Shown here piece by piece: positions 34,054-43,368 of a DNA stretch of 64,000 nucleotides (position 1 is its first letter; every line of letters starts with the position of its first letter). A model generated the notes under the pieces. It was not told where the DNA came from. It did not search any database and worked only from the letters and a program-made list of their open reading frames with translations. The stretch spans positions 744,001-808,000 of the forward strand of contig NZ_CP011663.1 of assembly GCF_001020205.1 (NCBI RefSeq), read 5' to 3'. Made by a program: the position numbers and the translations under genes. The DNA is from Clostridium sporogenes (lineage in GTDB: Bacteria > Bacillota > Clostridia > Clostridiales > Clostridiaceae).

Positions 34054-34434
34054 ATGAAAGATATGCCCAAAATCTCAGCTGCTGAGTGGGAAGTAATGAA
34101 GCTTCTTTGGAAAGAAAGTCCTTTAACATCTGAAAAAATGATTAATTCACTAACAGAAAAAATGGATTGGTCAACACAAACTGTAAAAACATTTATAACT
34201 AGGCTTTTGAAAAAAGAAGCAATAGGTTTTAAAAAAGTAGGTAGAGCTTATAATTATTATCCATTAATATCCGAAAATGAGTGTATAAAAGCTGAAAATC
34301 AATCTTTTCTTCAAAAAGTATATGATGGAGCTGTAGGTATGCTTTTCACAAGATTTTTAGAGGAAGAGACCTTGTCTGAAGAGGAAATTGAAGAGTTAGA
34401 ACAGATTCTTAAAGATAAGAAAGAAGGAAAGTAA
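34054..34434 (+). CDS. BlaI/MecI-family repressor (unit 2, intact)
   Basis: This 126-residue repressor has a winged helix (KISAAEWEVMKLLWKESPLT, STQTVKTFITRLLKKEAIGF) and a C-terminal dimerisation part (FTRFLEEETLSEEEIEELEQ). BlaI-type proteins bind dyad operators and are inactivated by cleavage by BlaR1-type proteases. It lies 21 bases after its presumed operator, with TGGAGG before the ATG, and 38 bases before the BlaR1-like gene. It is the only intact repressor of the three units and could control all three operators. Confidence 0.9.
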   Translation: MKDMPKISAAEWEVMKLLWKESPLTSEKMINSLTEKMDWSTQTVKTFITRLLKKEAIGFKKVGRAYNYYPLISENECIKAENQSFLQKVYDGAVGMLFTRFLEEETLSEEEIEELEQILKDKKEGK

Positions 34435-34472
34435 TATTGGTTTTTTTAGTTGAACAATAGGAGGATATTAAT

Positions 34473-36668
34473 ATGGATATCTTAGTTAAAATTTTTTTAT
34501 GGGTTCTACACGCTTCATTAACAATAAGTGCTGCAGCCTTATTAGTAATTTTAATTTTTAAATTATTTAATAACTATATTAGAGCAAGGCTTCAGCATGC
34601 TTTGTTGTTTATAATTATAGTAAGACTTATAATACCTGTGAATATTCCAACTAATATAAATTTGTTTAATATTTTATTTGATAAATATGAAAATAAAGCA
34701 TTAGATATTGAAAGAAAAAGTAATACTAAAGATTCTTATGATTTTTTGAAGGAAGGAAAAGTTCATTTAAATAACAAAACAAAAGATGATAAGGTGCTTT
34801 TAGACTCACCTTCAGAAAATATAAATCATAAGCAAGACGATATAACAAAAGAAAGAGTAATTACTAGTACTTTAAATATAGCTTCTTGTATATGGTTATT
34901 TGGTGTTTTTAGTATAGCTTTATTCTTTTCAATAGTTGTATGGAAATTCAAGGTGAAAATTTCAAATTTGGAACAAATCACAGATATAGAAGTTGTATCA
35001 TTACTAGAAGAATGCAAAAATAAATTAAGCATAAATAGAAATATTCCTATTTATGCTTGTGATAACTTTAAAGCTCCGTGTATATTGGGAGTTTTAAAGC
35101 CAAAGATTTATATTCCCAAATATAAGTATAGTACAAATGACTATAAATATCTATCACATATATTTTTGCATGAGCTGGTACATTATAAAAGAAAAGATTT
35201 GATCTATAATTTTTTGGGAACCATTATTATTTTGATATATTGGTTTAATCCAATGATATGGATTATATCAAAAAGAATGAAACTTCAAAGAGAGTATGCT
35301 TGTGATACTTATGTACTTGAAGTTTTAGGAAAAGAAGAATCTATAGAATATGGAATGACACTGATTAATTTTTCAAAATTCATTTCAAGTAGTAGAAAAG
35401 TACCTCAGTTAGCGATTTTTTTTGAAAACAAGAATCAAATTAAAAGTAGAATAAAAGCGATAAAAGACTTTAAAAAAGGATCTTATAAAATGTCAGTAGC
35501 AGCAGTTATATGTTGTGTATTAGCTGGATGTATTGTGTTTACAAATGGTGTAACGGCTAAAGGTATTAAATTTGATACTGCCGTTGAAACTGCTATAAAT
35601 AGGCAAAGTAATAAATTTATTATTGATGCACCAGTAAAATATTATTCTAACTTGGAAAAGGCAGAATCAGTTGCAGGATTTAAATTTAAGGTTCCAGATT
35701 ATATTTCAAACTATAGGGTAAGTGATATTGATGTTAGAAAGGTTTCTGACAAAGCTAATGTGTTAGAAATATTGTTTCATGAGAATAGAGGAGATAAATC
35801 ATTTAGATTCTTAGCATCTAAAGAAAATATGGAAGATGTTTTAAAACAGAATGCACAGAAAATGTACAAAAATGCAAAAGTTGAAATTAGCAAAGAGGCA
35901 AAAAATTTATCAGGAATAAATGGATTTAATATAACTGTAAAAATTACTGGAGCACAGCAACAACCAACAACTAAATTTTTTGTATGGCAAAATGAAAGCA
36001 TATGGTATGGCATACGAACAGAAATAGAGTATAATAAATATTTCAAAGATAGCAAAGGGCAACGTTATGACAATAGTGTTGATACAGCTAAGGTAGATAA
36101 TGTGGAAAGAATTACATCTTCAATAAAACCTGTTAAAGATATAAAAAATGTAAATTATTCTGTAGACGATGATCGTTATAAATTATTTGTTTATGATAAT
36201 GAAGACTTAAAAAAAGCTGAAGAACTTTTAGATTTTGCTCCTAAATTACCATTAAATGTTGGAAAAGATATAGCGATAGAAGATTCAACAGTAGAAAGTT
36301 TAGGAAATCTTAGTTGCCAGTTTAATGTATTTTATAGGTTTAAAGGAGTAAATACAATACATTTTACTCAAAGCAAAAATTCAGATATATATAAGAATTT
36401 AAATAAAAAGGGATATGTTGAAGTTAAAGATGCAGCTGGTAAGGTACAGCACAAAAAAACTCAAACATTAAAAATTGGTAATAAAGAAGTTTTCAAATAT
36501 GAAACTGCTTCTGAAGATGCAATAAATGAAAAAGAAAAAGTAGAAAATTATATTTGGAAGGAAAGTAATTTTTATTGCAAAGTTTCAATATCTTCATTTG
36601 GTGATAAACCAACTGAAAATCCAGATGAAATAGCTAAAAATTTCGTTAATTCAAAATCAATAAATTAG
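34473..36668 (+). CDS. BlaR1-family M56 sensor protease with ectodomain (unit 2)
   Basis: The 731-residue protein is the complete form. Residues 1-310 hold four membrane helices and the M56 zinc motif HELVHYKRKDL (about residue 230) with the later REYACD. A helix near 345-365 (VAAVICCVLAGCIVFTNGVT) is followed by an ectodomain of about 360 residues with two DUF4367-like repeats (YYSNLEKAESVAGFKFKVPD; VYDNEDLKKAEELLDFAPKL). Classical BlaR1 has a penicillin-binding ectodomain with SxxK and KTG; I see neither, so beta-lactams are probably not the signal. Its partner is the BlaI-like gene upstream. A terminator follows at 36684. Confidence 0.85.
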   Translation: MDILVKIFLWVLHASLTISAAALLVILIFKLFNNYIRARLQHALLFIIIVRLIIPVNIPTNINLFNILFDKYENKALDIERKSNTKDSYDFLKEGKVHLNNKTKDDKVLLDSPSENINHKQDDITKERVITSTLNIASCIWLFGVFSIALFFSIVVWKFKVKISNLEQITDIEVVSLLEECKNKLSINRNIPIYACDNFKAPCILGVLKPKIYIPKYKYSTNDYKYLSHIFLHELVHYKRKDLIYNFLGTIIILIYWFNPMIWIISKRMKLQREYACDTYVLEVLGKEESIEYGMTLINFSKFISSSRKVPQLAIFFENKNQIKSRIKAIKDFKKGSYKMSVAAVICCVLAGCIVFTNGVTAKGIKFDTAVETAINRQSNKFIIDAPVKYYSNLEKAESVAGFKFKVPDYISNYRVSDIDVRKVSDKANVLEILFHENRGDKSFRFLASKENMEDVLKQNAQKMYKNAKVEISKEAKNLSGINGFNITVKITGAQQQPTTKFFVWQNESIWYGIRTEIEYNKYFKDSKGQRYDNSVDTAKVDNVERITSSIKPVKDIKNVNYSVDDDRYKLFVYDNEDLKKAEELLDFAPKLPLNVGKDIAIEDSTVESLGNLSCQFNVFYRFKGVNTIHFTQSKNSDIYKNLNKKGYVEVKDAAGKVQHKKTQTLKIGNKEVFKYETASEDAINEKEKVENYIWKESNFYCKVSISSFGDKPTENPDEIAKNFVNSKSIN

Positions 36669-36683
36669 ATTTAATTATAAGAT

Positions 36684-36730
36684 AAAAAAGATCATTAATA
36701 TAGTAAGATTACTATATTAATGATCTTTTT
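36684..36730 (+). terminator. Terminator of unit 2
   Basis: AAAAAGATCATTAATATAGT pairs with its complement ACTATATTAATGATCTTTTT over a short loop, with a T-run. Confidence 0.88.
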
Positions 36731-36877
36731 CATTTTAGGATATGAAGTAATGAAATCTTTAGTTAGTGATTTAGCTAAGATTTTTTATTTAAGTAAATCT
36801 AATAATATAAGAAATACATATATTTTTGGAGAGTATTTTTTTTATAAATTTTGTATATAAATTATACAAAATTTATC

Positions 36878-36931
36878 TTGACAATTATAGTTTACAAGTG
36901 TAGACTGTAATTGTAGATCTACAAATGTAAA
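36878..36931 (+). promoter_or_regulatory. Promoter and BlaI-type operator, unit 3
   Basis: TTGACA and TAGACT with a 17-base spacer, and TTTAC-N4-GTAGA-N13-TCTAC-N4-GTAAA at 36891-36931. The repressor gene that should follow has been deleted, but the operator is intact. Confidence 0.8.
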
Positions 36932-36953
36932 TTTAAAATAAAGAAATAAAATA

Positions 36954-37240
36954 TGAAATTTGAAGTTTAGAACAAATCCCAGGCCTAAAATTTGTATCAT
37001 TGTTAGAAGAATGCAAAAAGATGTTAAGTATAAATAGAAGCATTTCTATTTATGATTGTGATGACTTTAAAGCTAAAGATTTATATTCCAAAATATAAGT
37101 ACAGTAGAAATGATTATAAATATTTATCACATATAGTTTTGCATAAACTGATAGATTACAATAGAAAGGATTTGATCTATAAAAATTAATTTCAAGTAGC
37201 AGAAAGCTACCACAGTTAACAAGCTTTTTCAAACGAAGAG
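36954..37240 (+). pseudogene. BlaI/BlaR1 remnant of unit 3
   Basis: An ATG is followed at once by sequence homologous to the middle of BlaR1 (the stretch LEQI...LKFVSLLEECKKMLS), then scattered pieces of the M56 region with stops and deletions. The zinc motif has decayed to HKLIDYNRKD. The repressor gene and N-terminal membrane part are missing. The promoter upstream and ectodomain gene downstream survive. Confidence 0.75.
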
Positions 37241-37262
37241 CTAAATTGGAAGGAGAATAAAA

Positions 37263-38489
37263 ATGATAAAAAACTTTAAAAAAAGATCTTATAGAATATC
37301 AGCAGCAGTTATATGTTGTGCATTAGCTGGAGGAGTTGTATTTACAACTAATGTAACTGCTAAAAATAATAGTATTGTTACAAGAATTGATAATGAGAGC
37401 TCAATAAATAAACAGCAAGGTAACAAACTTTTTATTGATGCACCAGTAAAATATTATTCTAACTTGGAAAAGGCTGAAGCGGTTGCAGGATTTAAATTTA
37501 AGGCGCCAAATTATATTTCAGCAAACTATAGGGTAGGCGATATTGCTGTTAGAAAGGTTTCTGACAAAGTTAATATGTTAGAGATATTGTTTATTGAGAA
37601 TATGGGAGATAAATCATTTAGATTCCTAACATCTAAAGAAAACATGGAGGATGTTTTAAAGCAGAATGCACAACAAATGTATAAAAATTCAAAAGTTGAA
37701 ATTAGCAAAGAAGCAAAAAATTTGTCAGGAATAAGTGGATTTAATATAACTGTAAAAAGTACTGGAACACAGGAGCAAACAGCTAAATTTTTTGTATGGC
37801 AAAATGAGGGTGTATGGTATGGTATAGAAACAGAAATAAAGTATAATAAACATTTCAAAGATGGTGAAGGTCAAGTTCATATGAATGGTATTGCTACAGC
37901 TAAGGTAGATAATGTGGGGAAAATTGCATCTTCAATAAAAACTGTTAAAGATATAAAAAATGTAAATTATTCTGTAAATGATGATCGTTATAAATTATTT
38001 GTTTATGATAATGAAGACCTAAAAAAAGCTGAGGAACTTTTAGAGTTTGCTCCTAAGTTACCATTAAATGTTGGCAAAGATATAGCTATAGAAGATTCAA
38101 CAGTAGAAAGCTTAGGAAATCTTAGTTGTCAATTTAATGTATTTTATAGGTTTAAAGGAGTAAATCCAATACACTTTACTCAAAGTAAAAATTCAGATAT
38201 ATATAAGGATTTAAAGAAAAAAGGATATGTTGAAGTTAAAGATGCAGCTGGTAAAATACAACACAAAAAAGCCCAAACATTAAAAATTGCTAATAAAGAA
38301 GTTTATAAATATGAAACTTCTTCTGAAGATGCAATAAATGAAAAAGAAAAAGTAGAAAATTATATTTGGAAAGAAAGTAATTTTTATTGCAAAGTTTCAA
38401 TATCTTCATTTGATGATAGTCAAACTCAAAATCCAGAAAACCAAGATGAAATAGCTAAGAAATTCGTTAATTCAAAATCAATAAATTAG
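37263..38489 (+). CDS. Stand-alone BlaR1-type ectodomain protein (unit 3)
   Basis: This 408-residue protein is closely related to the ectodomain of the fused protein at 34473 (shared DNLEDLKKAEELL-like second repeat and the VENYIWKESNFYCKVSISSF segment). It has an N-terminal hydrophobic signal or anchor (ISAAVICCALAGGVVF) and its own AAGGAG site and ATG. Because the protease half is destroyed but the operator at 36891 remains, it is probably still expressed under the BlaI-like repressor. Function as a secreted or anchored binding protein is inferred. Confidence 0.75.
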   Translation: MIKNFKKRSYRISAAVICCALAGGVVFTTNVTAKNNSIVTRIDNESSINKQQGNKLFIDAPVKYYSNLEKAEAVAGFKFKAPNYISANYRVGDIAVRKVSDKVNMLEILFIENMGDKSFRFLTSKENMEDVLKQNAQQMYKNSKVEISKEAKNLSGISGFNITVKSTGTQEQTAKFFVWQNEGVWYGIETEIKYNKHFKDGEGQVHMNGIATAKVDNVGKIASSIKTVKDIKNVNYSVNDDRYKLFVYDNEDLKKAEELLEFAPKLPLNVGKDIAIEDSTVESLGNLSCQFNVFYRFKGVNPIHFTQSKNSDIYKDLKKKGYVEVKDAAGKIQHKKAQTLKIANKEVYKYETSSEDAINEKEKVENYIWKESNFYCKVSISSFDDSQTQNPENQDEIAKKFVNSKSIN

Positions 38490-38505
38490 ATTTAATTATA
38501 TGTTA

Positions 38506-38552
38506 AAAAAGGACATCGATATAGTAAAATTACTATACTGATGTCCTTTTTT
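38506..38552 (+). terminator. Terminator of unit 3
   Basis: AAAAAAGGACATCGATATAG pairs with CTATACTGATGTCCTTTTTT, one G-U or mismatch allowed. The remaining 312 bases to the next gene hold nothing else I can support. Confidence 0.85.
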
Positions 38553-38864
38553 AAATTATTTAAAATACAGTAAATGGCTATGATAAAAAATATAAGGGCC
38601 TATGGCTATTTCAGAGAAAAGTGGTATTAAATTTTTAATATGGATTAATATAAAATTAAAAATAATTATATATAAATTTTATATTAAATCAATAAATTTG
38701 TTAAAAAATTACTTGTATATAATAAGTTGTATTTAAAATGTAGAGTAATGTATAAATAAGTAAAAATATGAAGGATAAAAAAAGAAGGAATTCAATTAAT
38801 TGTAAAGAATATTGTAACTATAGGATATTAAAGCAAAATAAAAACATCAATAGGGGGAATCAAC

Positions 38865-39926
38865 ATGAAAAAGAAGACAACCATATTAAGTATCTTTCTA
38901 GCTGCATTTATAGCATTATTATTAAATGTAGGACAAGTTAAAGCTGCAGCAACTGGACAAGATATAGTAAACTATGCTAAACAATTTCAAGGGGTTCCAT
39001 ATGTGTGGGGAGGTACATCACCAAGTGGATTTGACTGTTCAGGATTTGTACAATATGTATATAGAAATGCTGCAGGTATAAATTTACCAAGAGTTGATGT
39101 AGACCAAATTAAAGCAGGTACTCCAGTATCAAGAAATGATTTGAAACCAGGTGATCTAATAAGTCCACATCGTGGACATATAGGTATCTATATAGGCAAT
39201 GGGAAAATGATACATGCACCTCAAACTGGAGATGTTGTTAAAATAAGTGATATTTATGGATTTTACGCAGCAAGCAGAATAATACCTTCATTTGTTAAAA
39301 ATGGTTTTATAGGACAAATTAATTCTTCTTCATTACCACTTTTAAAAAATTGTGAAATAAAATCAGGTACTAGTTTTTATGATGTACCAGATGGGAATAA
39401 AAATGGAACAATAAATTATAGTGGCTATAAAGTAAATATATATGGTAAATATGGAGATTGGTATTTAGTAAATAAAATAAATGATCAATGGATACATAAA
39501 GATTGTATAGTGTCTATGCCAAAATTATCCATAATAGCAAAAGGAAAGTCTATTACTAATAAATTATTGTTTTTAGATAATCCATATATGAATGAAAAAT
39601 CTACAGGAAGTAGAGGTATGGATGCAGAAGTTCAAATTTATGATGAATATAGTGGGTACTATTTAGTTAATATATCAAAAAACATCCAATGGGTAAATAA
39701 AAATGATATTAGAATAAGTTATATGCCACAATTACCTTCTGCTTCAAGCAATCCAATAAAACAATATGTTGCTCCAAAAGGAACAATATGTTATAGCTTC
39801 CCAACAGCAAATAAGAATAATAAAAATGGAGTTATTCCAGAAAACAGACAATTAAATGTTTATGGAGAATATAAAGGTTGGTACTTAGTTAATAAAATAA
39901 ATCCTCAATGGATACAAATAAAATAA
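38865..39926 (+). CDS. Secreted NlpC/P60 peptidoglycan endopeptidase
   Basis: The 353-residue protein has a signal peptide (KKKTTILSIFLAAFIALLLN to VKA) and an N-terminal NlpC/P60 domain, residues about 30-140, with PYVWGGTSPSGFDCSGFVQ (Cys58), RGHIGIYIGNGKMIHAP (His105 and His117). It should cleave D-Glu to diamino-acid bonds in wall peptides. The rest contains three SH3b-like repeats, each with a GDWYLVNKINDQWIHK-like core (about residues 160-210, 220-275 and 290-350), likely wall-binding. The domain order is unusual: in many clostridial homologues the catalytic domain is C-terminal. GGGGG precedes the ATG; monocistronic. Confidence 0.9.
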   Translation: MKKKTTILSIFLAAFIALLLNVGQVKAAATGQDIVNYAKQFQGVPYVWGGTSPSGFDCSGFVQYVYRNAAGINLPRVDVDQIKAGTPVSRNDLKPGDLISPHRGHIGIYIGNGKMIHAPQTGDVVKISDIYGFYAASRIIPSFVKNGFIGQINSSSLPLLKNCEIKSGTSFYDVPDGNKNGTINYSGYKVNIYGKYGDWYLVNKINDQWIHKDCIVSMPKLSIIAKGKSITNKLLFLDNPYMNEKSTGSRGMDAEVQIYDEYSGYYLVNISKNIQWVNKNDIRISYMPQLPSASSNPIKQYVAPKGTICYSFPTANKNNKNGVIPENRQLNVYGEYKGWYLVNKINPQWIQIK

Positions 39927-40053
39927 ATAATTTTAAAGAAGTCCTTAATTGGGCTGATATTATTTTTATTATTTAAAAGGAATTTTTTAACATATGTAGA
40001 ATATTAAATATAATAGTTTTCTATAAGTTACTCATAGACCTCCTTATTTCAAA

Positions 40054-40083
40054 AAAAGAACCCTGATAAACAGGGTTCTTTTT
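40054..40083 (+). terminator. Intrinsic terminator
   Basis: AAAAGAACCCTG pairs with CAGGGTTCTTTT over ATAAA, followed by T. The 400-base interval 39927-40330 otherwise shows no gene. Confidence 0.85.
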
Positions 40084-40330
40084 CCATGAAATTTTCTATA
40101 TTGGTGCTATGTTTTGGTCATTTTTATTATATCCAGGTATATATTTTTTAATCAAAGTTTTTATATTTATCTAAAATATGATAGAGCAACTACTACTTTA
40201 AAAGAAAAATAATGAAGTTAGTTTGTGGTTTGTTTACTAATATTTAAAATATGTTATAATAAGTGCTATAAATATGAAGATATGTATAACTAAGTTTAAA
40301 TATATAAAATGAAATTAAGGTGATCCATTT

Positions 40331-41008
40331 ATGGAGAAAAATTTATTTGATAAGAATTATATTAAAAAATTTATAAATATTATAGATAACGATTTTATTC
40401 CTAATTTAAAGATGAAAAGTATTAATCCTTCAGATCCAATAAAAGTAGAGTTTGTTCCAGAACCTTGGATTTTATTAGGTTGTGGTAATTATGCAGGCGT
40501 TTTTACACATCCGGACTTTGATGATTTAGCTATAAAGATTTATGCAGCTAGAAGAGGTGGCTTAAAAGAAGAAATAGAAGTTTATAAAACTATTGGGGAT
40601 CATCCTGCTTATTCTAAGCTTTTATATAGCAAAAATAATTATTTAATATTAAAAAGATTAAAGGGTATTACTTTTTATAATTCTTTATTAAAAGGAATAA
40701 AAATTCCAAAGCATATTATAAAAGATATAGATAATGCTCTTGAATATGCTAGAAAAAAAGGGCTAAATCCTCATGATGTTCATGCAAAAAATGTTATGAT
40801 AGTTAATAATATGGGAGTAGTGGTGGACATATCAGATTTTAAACACAAGGAATATTGTTCTTTGTGGCATGATTTTAAAAAAGCTTATTATAAACTTTAT
40901 ATTCCTTTTGTATATAAGCTGGCTATACCTATTCCTAATTTTGTATTAGATACTATAAGAAGAATGTATAAAAGATATAAAGGATTTACCAAACATTATG
41001 CTGAATAA
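40331..41008 (+). CDS. Protein-kinase-like phosphotransferase
   Basis: The 225-residue protein has protein-kinase-fold motifs: a glycine-rich loop GCGNYAGVF (about residue 51), AIKIY with the conserved Lys, a catalytic-loop equivalent NPHDVHAKNVMI and a DFG-like VVDISDF. The HRD and DFG motifs are divergent (HDVHAKN, DIS), as in the RIO/LPS-kinase-like group. The substrate is unknown. GGTGATCC precedes the ATG. It is monocistronic, ending in a terminator at 41035. Confidence 0.75.
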   Translation: MEKNLFDKNYIKKFINIIDNDFIPNLKMKSINPSDPIKVEFVPEPWILLGCGNYAGVFTHPDFDDLAIKIYAARRGGLKEEIEVYKTIGDHPAYSKLLYSKNNYLILKRLKGITFYNSLLKGIKIPKHIIKDIDNALEYARKKGLNPHDVHAKNVMIVNNMGVVVDISDFKHKEYCSLWHDFKKAYYKLYIPFVYKLAIPIPNFVLDTIRRMYKRYKGFTKHYAE

Positions 41009-41034
41009 AAATTATTTTATATAACTTCACCAAT

Positions 41035-41064
41035 AAATCCACGACAATTTTGTCGCGGATTTTT
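41035..41064 (+). terminator. Intrinsic terminator
   Basis: AAATCCACGACA pairs with TGTCGCGGATTT with one mismatch, then TTT. The 250 bases that follow hold no gene. Confidence 0.75.
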
Positions 41065-41316
41065 AGTTTAATAAAAATTTAATTTTAACCAATTTAGAGT
41101 TTGCATAAATAGGATGTTAAACAATTATTGGTAACAATACTTAGGCAGTTATAGAATGTCTTGAAGAGGGTTTTAGCTATGCTGTTTTAAAAATAGGATA
41201 TTTGTGTTTTACAACTTTATTTTAATAGTTTAATATAATTAATCAATATTGACTAGATAAGAAAAAAGAAGATTGATATAATATACTTTTTAGAATATTT
41301 ATAAAGGAGTTATTAC

Positions 41317-42276
41317 ATGAAATATTATTTAGCGCCAATGGAAGGGATTACGGGGTACATATATAGAAGTTCTTATGAAAAGTTTTTTAATAATATTGAT
41401 AAGTACTTTACACCTTTTATTGTTCCAAATAAAAGTACAAGCCTTAAAACTAAAGAATTAAGAGATACTTTGCCGGAAAATAATAAAGGAATGAATATAG
41501 TACCTCAAATACTTACTAACGATTCAGAAGGTTTTATTATCACTGCTAGAAAGTTACAGCAATTAGGTTATAATGAGATTAACTTAAATTTAGGTTGTCC
41601 TGCAGGAACCGTTGTTTCAAAAAATAGAGGCTCAGGATTTTTAGCTAAAAGAGAAGAACTTGATATATTTTTAGATGAAATATTTAAAATAGATGATATG
41701 AAAATTTCTATAAAAACTAGGATAGGAAAAGATAGTCCAGAAGAATTTTATGAGTTAATAAAAATTTATAATAAATATCCTATAGAAGAATTAATTATTC
41801 ATCCTAGAACACAAAAAGATTTTTATGGAAATAAACCTGATTTAGATGTATTTAAAGATGCCTTATCTTTAAGTAGCAATCCTATATGTTATAATGGTGA
41901 TATCTTTAGTGTTAGTGATTATCACAGATTAATAAAAACTTTTCCTAAAGTAAAAACAATAATGCTAGGAAGAGGAATACTGGCAAATCCAGGGCTAATA
42001 AATGAGATAAAAAATAATACTACTATAGACAAAGAAGTATTAAAAGAATTTCATGATGAAGTTTTAAATAAATATATAGAATTATATAATGAGGATAGAA
42101 ATGCACTATTTAGAATGAAAGAACTCTGGGGATATATGATTTGTATATTTTCAAATAATAAAAAATATGCTAAGAAAATAAAGAAGGCACAAAAGTTAAA
42201 TTGTTATAATGCAGCTGTATTAAGTTTATTTAGAGAGCAGGAAATTATAAAAGAGGTGGGATTATTTAGTAACTAA
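41317..42276 (+). CDS. tRNA-dihydrouridine synthase family protein
   Basis: This 319-residue TIM-barrel flavoprotein reduces uridine to dihydrouridine in tRNA. Motifs: N-terminal YLAPMEGITGYIYR, VPQILTNDSEGF, EINLNLGCPAGTVV (the GCP motif, Cys94), SIKTRIG, ELIIHPRTQKDFYGN, ICYNGDIFS and MLGRGILANPGL. The variant NKGM/LPENN region matches the clostridial branch. AAAGGAG precedes the ATG. It is next to greA but in a separate transcript. Confidence 0.9.
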   Translation: MKYYLAPMEGITGYIYRSSYEKFFNNIDKYFTPFIVPNKSTSLKTKELRDTLPENNKGMNIVPQILTNDSEGFIITARKLQQLGYNEINLNLGCPAGTVVSKNRGSGFLAKREELDIFLDEIFKIDDMKISIKTRIGKDSPEEFYELIKIYNKYPIEELIIHPRTQKDFYGNKPDLDVFKDALSLSSNPICYNGDIFSVSDYHRLIKTFPKVKTIMLGRGILANPGLINEIKNNTTIDKEVLKEFHDEVLNKYIELYNEDRNALFRMKELWGYMICIFSNNKKYAKKIKKAQKLNCYNAAVLSLFREQEIIKEVGLFSN

Positions 42277-42411
42277 TATTAAAATTTAATAGAGCTGAAC
42301 TTAAGGTTTTACGACTAGAGTTATGTCCTAGTGTAGCATAATATTTCATTAGTATTTTACTATATATTGTATAATATCAACATAACATATCTTGGGGAGG
42401 ATTATTTGTAC

Positions 42412-42876
42412 ATGAAAAACATATTGACAGAAGAAAATATGAATAAATTAAAAGAAGAATTAGAATATAGAATGACTAAAAAAAGAGCTGAAATAGCAAA
42501 GGAAAAATTAGAAGCAGCTGCTCATGGTGATAGATCAGAAAATGCAGAATATAAAGAAGCCTGTGCAAACTATAGAGAAAATGACAATAGAATTCAATAT
42601 TTGTTAACTATGATTTCAACTGCAAGTGTAATAGATGAGAAAAATCAGGATAAGTCACTATTAGGAGTTAATAGTAAAGCAAAAATTAAATTTGTAGAAG
42701 ATGAATTTGAAACAAATGTATCACTAGTAACTACCATGGATGCAGAGCCAGAAAAGATGCTTATAAGTGTAGAATCAGATTTAGGAAAAGCATTAATGGG
42801 AAAAAAAGTTGGAGATGTGGCTGAAGTGGATGCTCCAGGTGAAAAATATAAAGTAGAAGTATTAGAAATTATATAA
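42412..42876 (+). CDS. greA: Transcription elongation factor GreA
   Basis: This protein of about 154 residues has the N-terminal coiled-coil with the acidic tip (LTEENMNKLKEELEYRMTKK, AAAHGDRSENAEYKEA) and the C-terminal FKBP-like domain ending GKALMGKKVGDVAEVDAPGE then KYKVEVLEI. GreA stimulates RNA cleavage in stalled polymerase. The ATG at 42412 is 11 bases after GGGGAGG; a TTG at 42406 is six bases after it and is an alternative start. It is a second, stand-alone copy rather than part of a greA-lysS operon. Confidence 0.9.
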   Translation: MKNILTEENMNKLKEELEYRMTKKRAEIAKEKLEAAAHGDRSENAEYKEACANYRENDNRIQYLLTMISTASVIDEKNQDKSLLGVNSKAKIKFVEDEFETNVSLVTTMDAEPEKMLISVESDLGKALMGKKVGDVAEVDAPGEKYKVEVLEII

Positions 42877-42880
42877 ATTA

Positions 42881-42917
42881 AAAAGCATTCAACCTAATAG
42901 GGTATGAGTGCTTTTTA
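42881..42917 (+). terminator. Terminator of greA
   Basis: AAAAGCATTCA pairs with TGAGTGCTTTTT over AACCTAATAGGGTA, with T at the end. Confidence 0.7.
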
Positions 42918-42976
42918 TTATGGGTAAACAAAAAATATAGATGTGGTTTTGAATAAAATTAATTATATATTAAATA

Positions 42977-43044
42977 TTGACTTTAATAAAATTAAGGGTA
43001 TAATTAATATTATTAAAGAAATTATTTATTATACCCTTAATTTT
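42977..43044 (+). promoter_or_regulatory. Promoter with long inverted-repeat operator
   Basis: TTGACT and TATAAT with a 16-base spacer lie over the left arm of a perfect 16-base inverted repeat: AAAATTAAGGGTATAA (42988-43003) and its complement (43029-43044). The repeat surrounds the transcription start of the DUF2089 pair and is well placed as an autoregulatory operator. Confidence 0.7.
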
Positions 43045-43065
43045 GTTTATGAAAGGTGATGTTGT

Positions 43066-43368
43066 ATGACAATAGAAAAATTGCCCAATTGGTTATCTAA
43101 CTTAGATTATGAAGATATTGAGTTTATAAAAAAGTTTATATTAACTTCTGGTTCTTTAAAGGAGATAGCTAAACTATATGAAGTGTCTTATCCAACAGTG
43201 AGACTTCGATTAGATAAACTCATTCAAAACATAGAAATAAATGATAAAAAATTAAATGAACCTTTTATATCATTTATTAAAGAACTATCCTTAGATGAAA
43301 AAATAGATTTAGATACAGCAAAACTTATTATTAACGAATATAAGAAAGAAAAGGAGGAGGAAAAGTAG
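43066..43368 (+). CDS. DUF2089-family DNA-binding-like protein
   Basis: The 100-residue protein matches DUF2089, with a small helix-turn-helix (SGSLKEIAKLYEVSYPTVRL RLDKL split as SGSLKEIAKLYEVSYPTVRL). It may be a transcription factor; the N-terminal zinc ribbon present in some family members is absent. The preceding 16-base inverted repeat over its promoter suggests autoregulation. Its stop TAG abuts the ATG of the small membrane protein that follows, so the two are coupled. Confidence 0.8.
   Translation: MTIEKLPNWLSNLDYEDIEFIKKFILTSGSLKEIAKLYEVSYPTVRLRLDKLIQNIEINDKKLNEPFISFIKELSLDEKIDLDTAKLIINEYKKEKEEEK

Noticed and set aside
34473..36668. Beta-lactam sensing by the BlaR1-type protein.
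   Set aside because: The ectodomain shows DUF4367-like repeats and no penicillin-binding SxxK or KTG motifs, and no beta-lactamase gene is adjacent.
41173..41200. GTTTTAG-CTATGCTGTTTT resembles the start of a type II-A CRISPR repeat.
   Set aside because: It occurs once, lacks two bases of the repeat and its second half, and there are no spacers or cas genes nearby.
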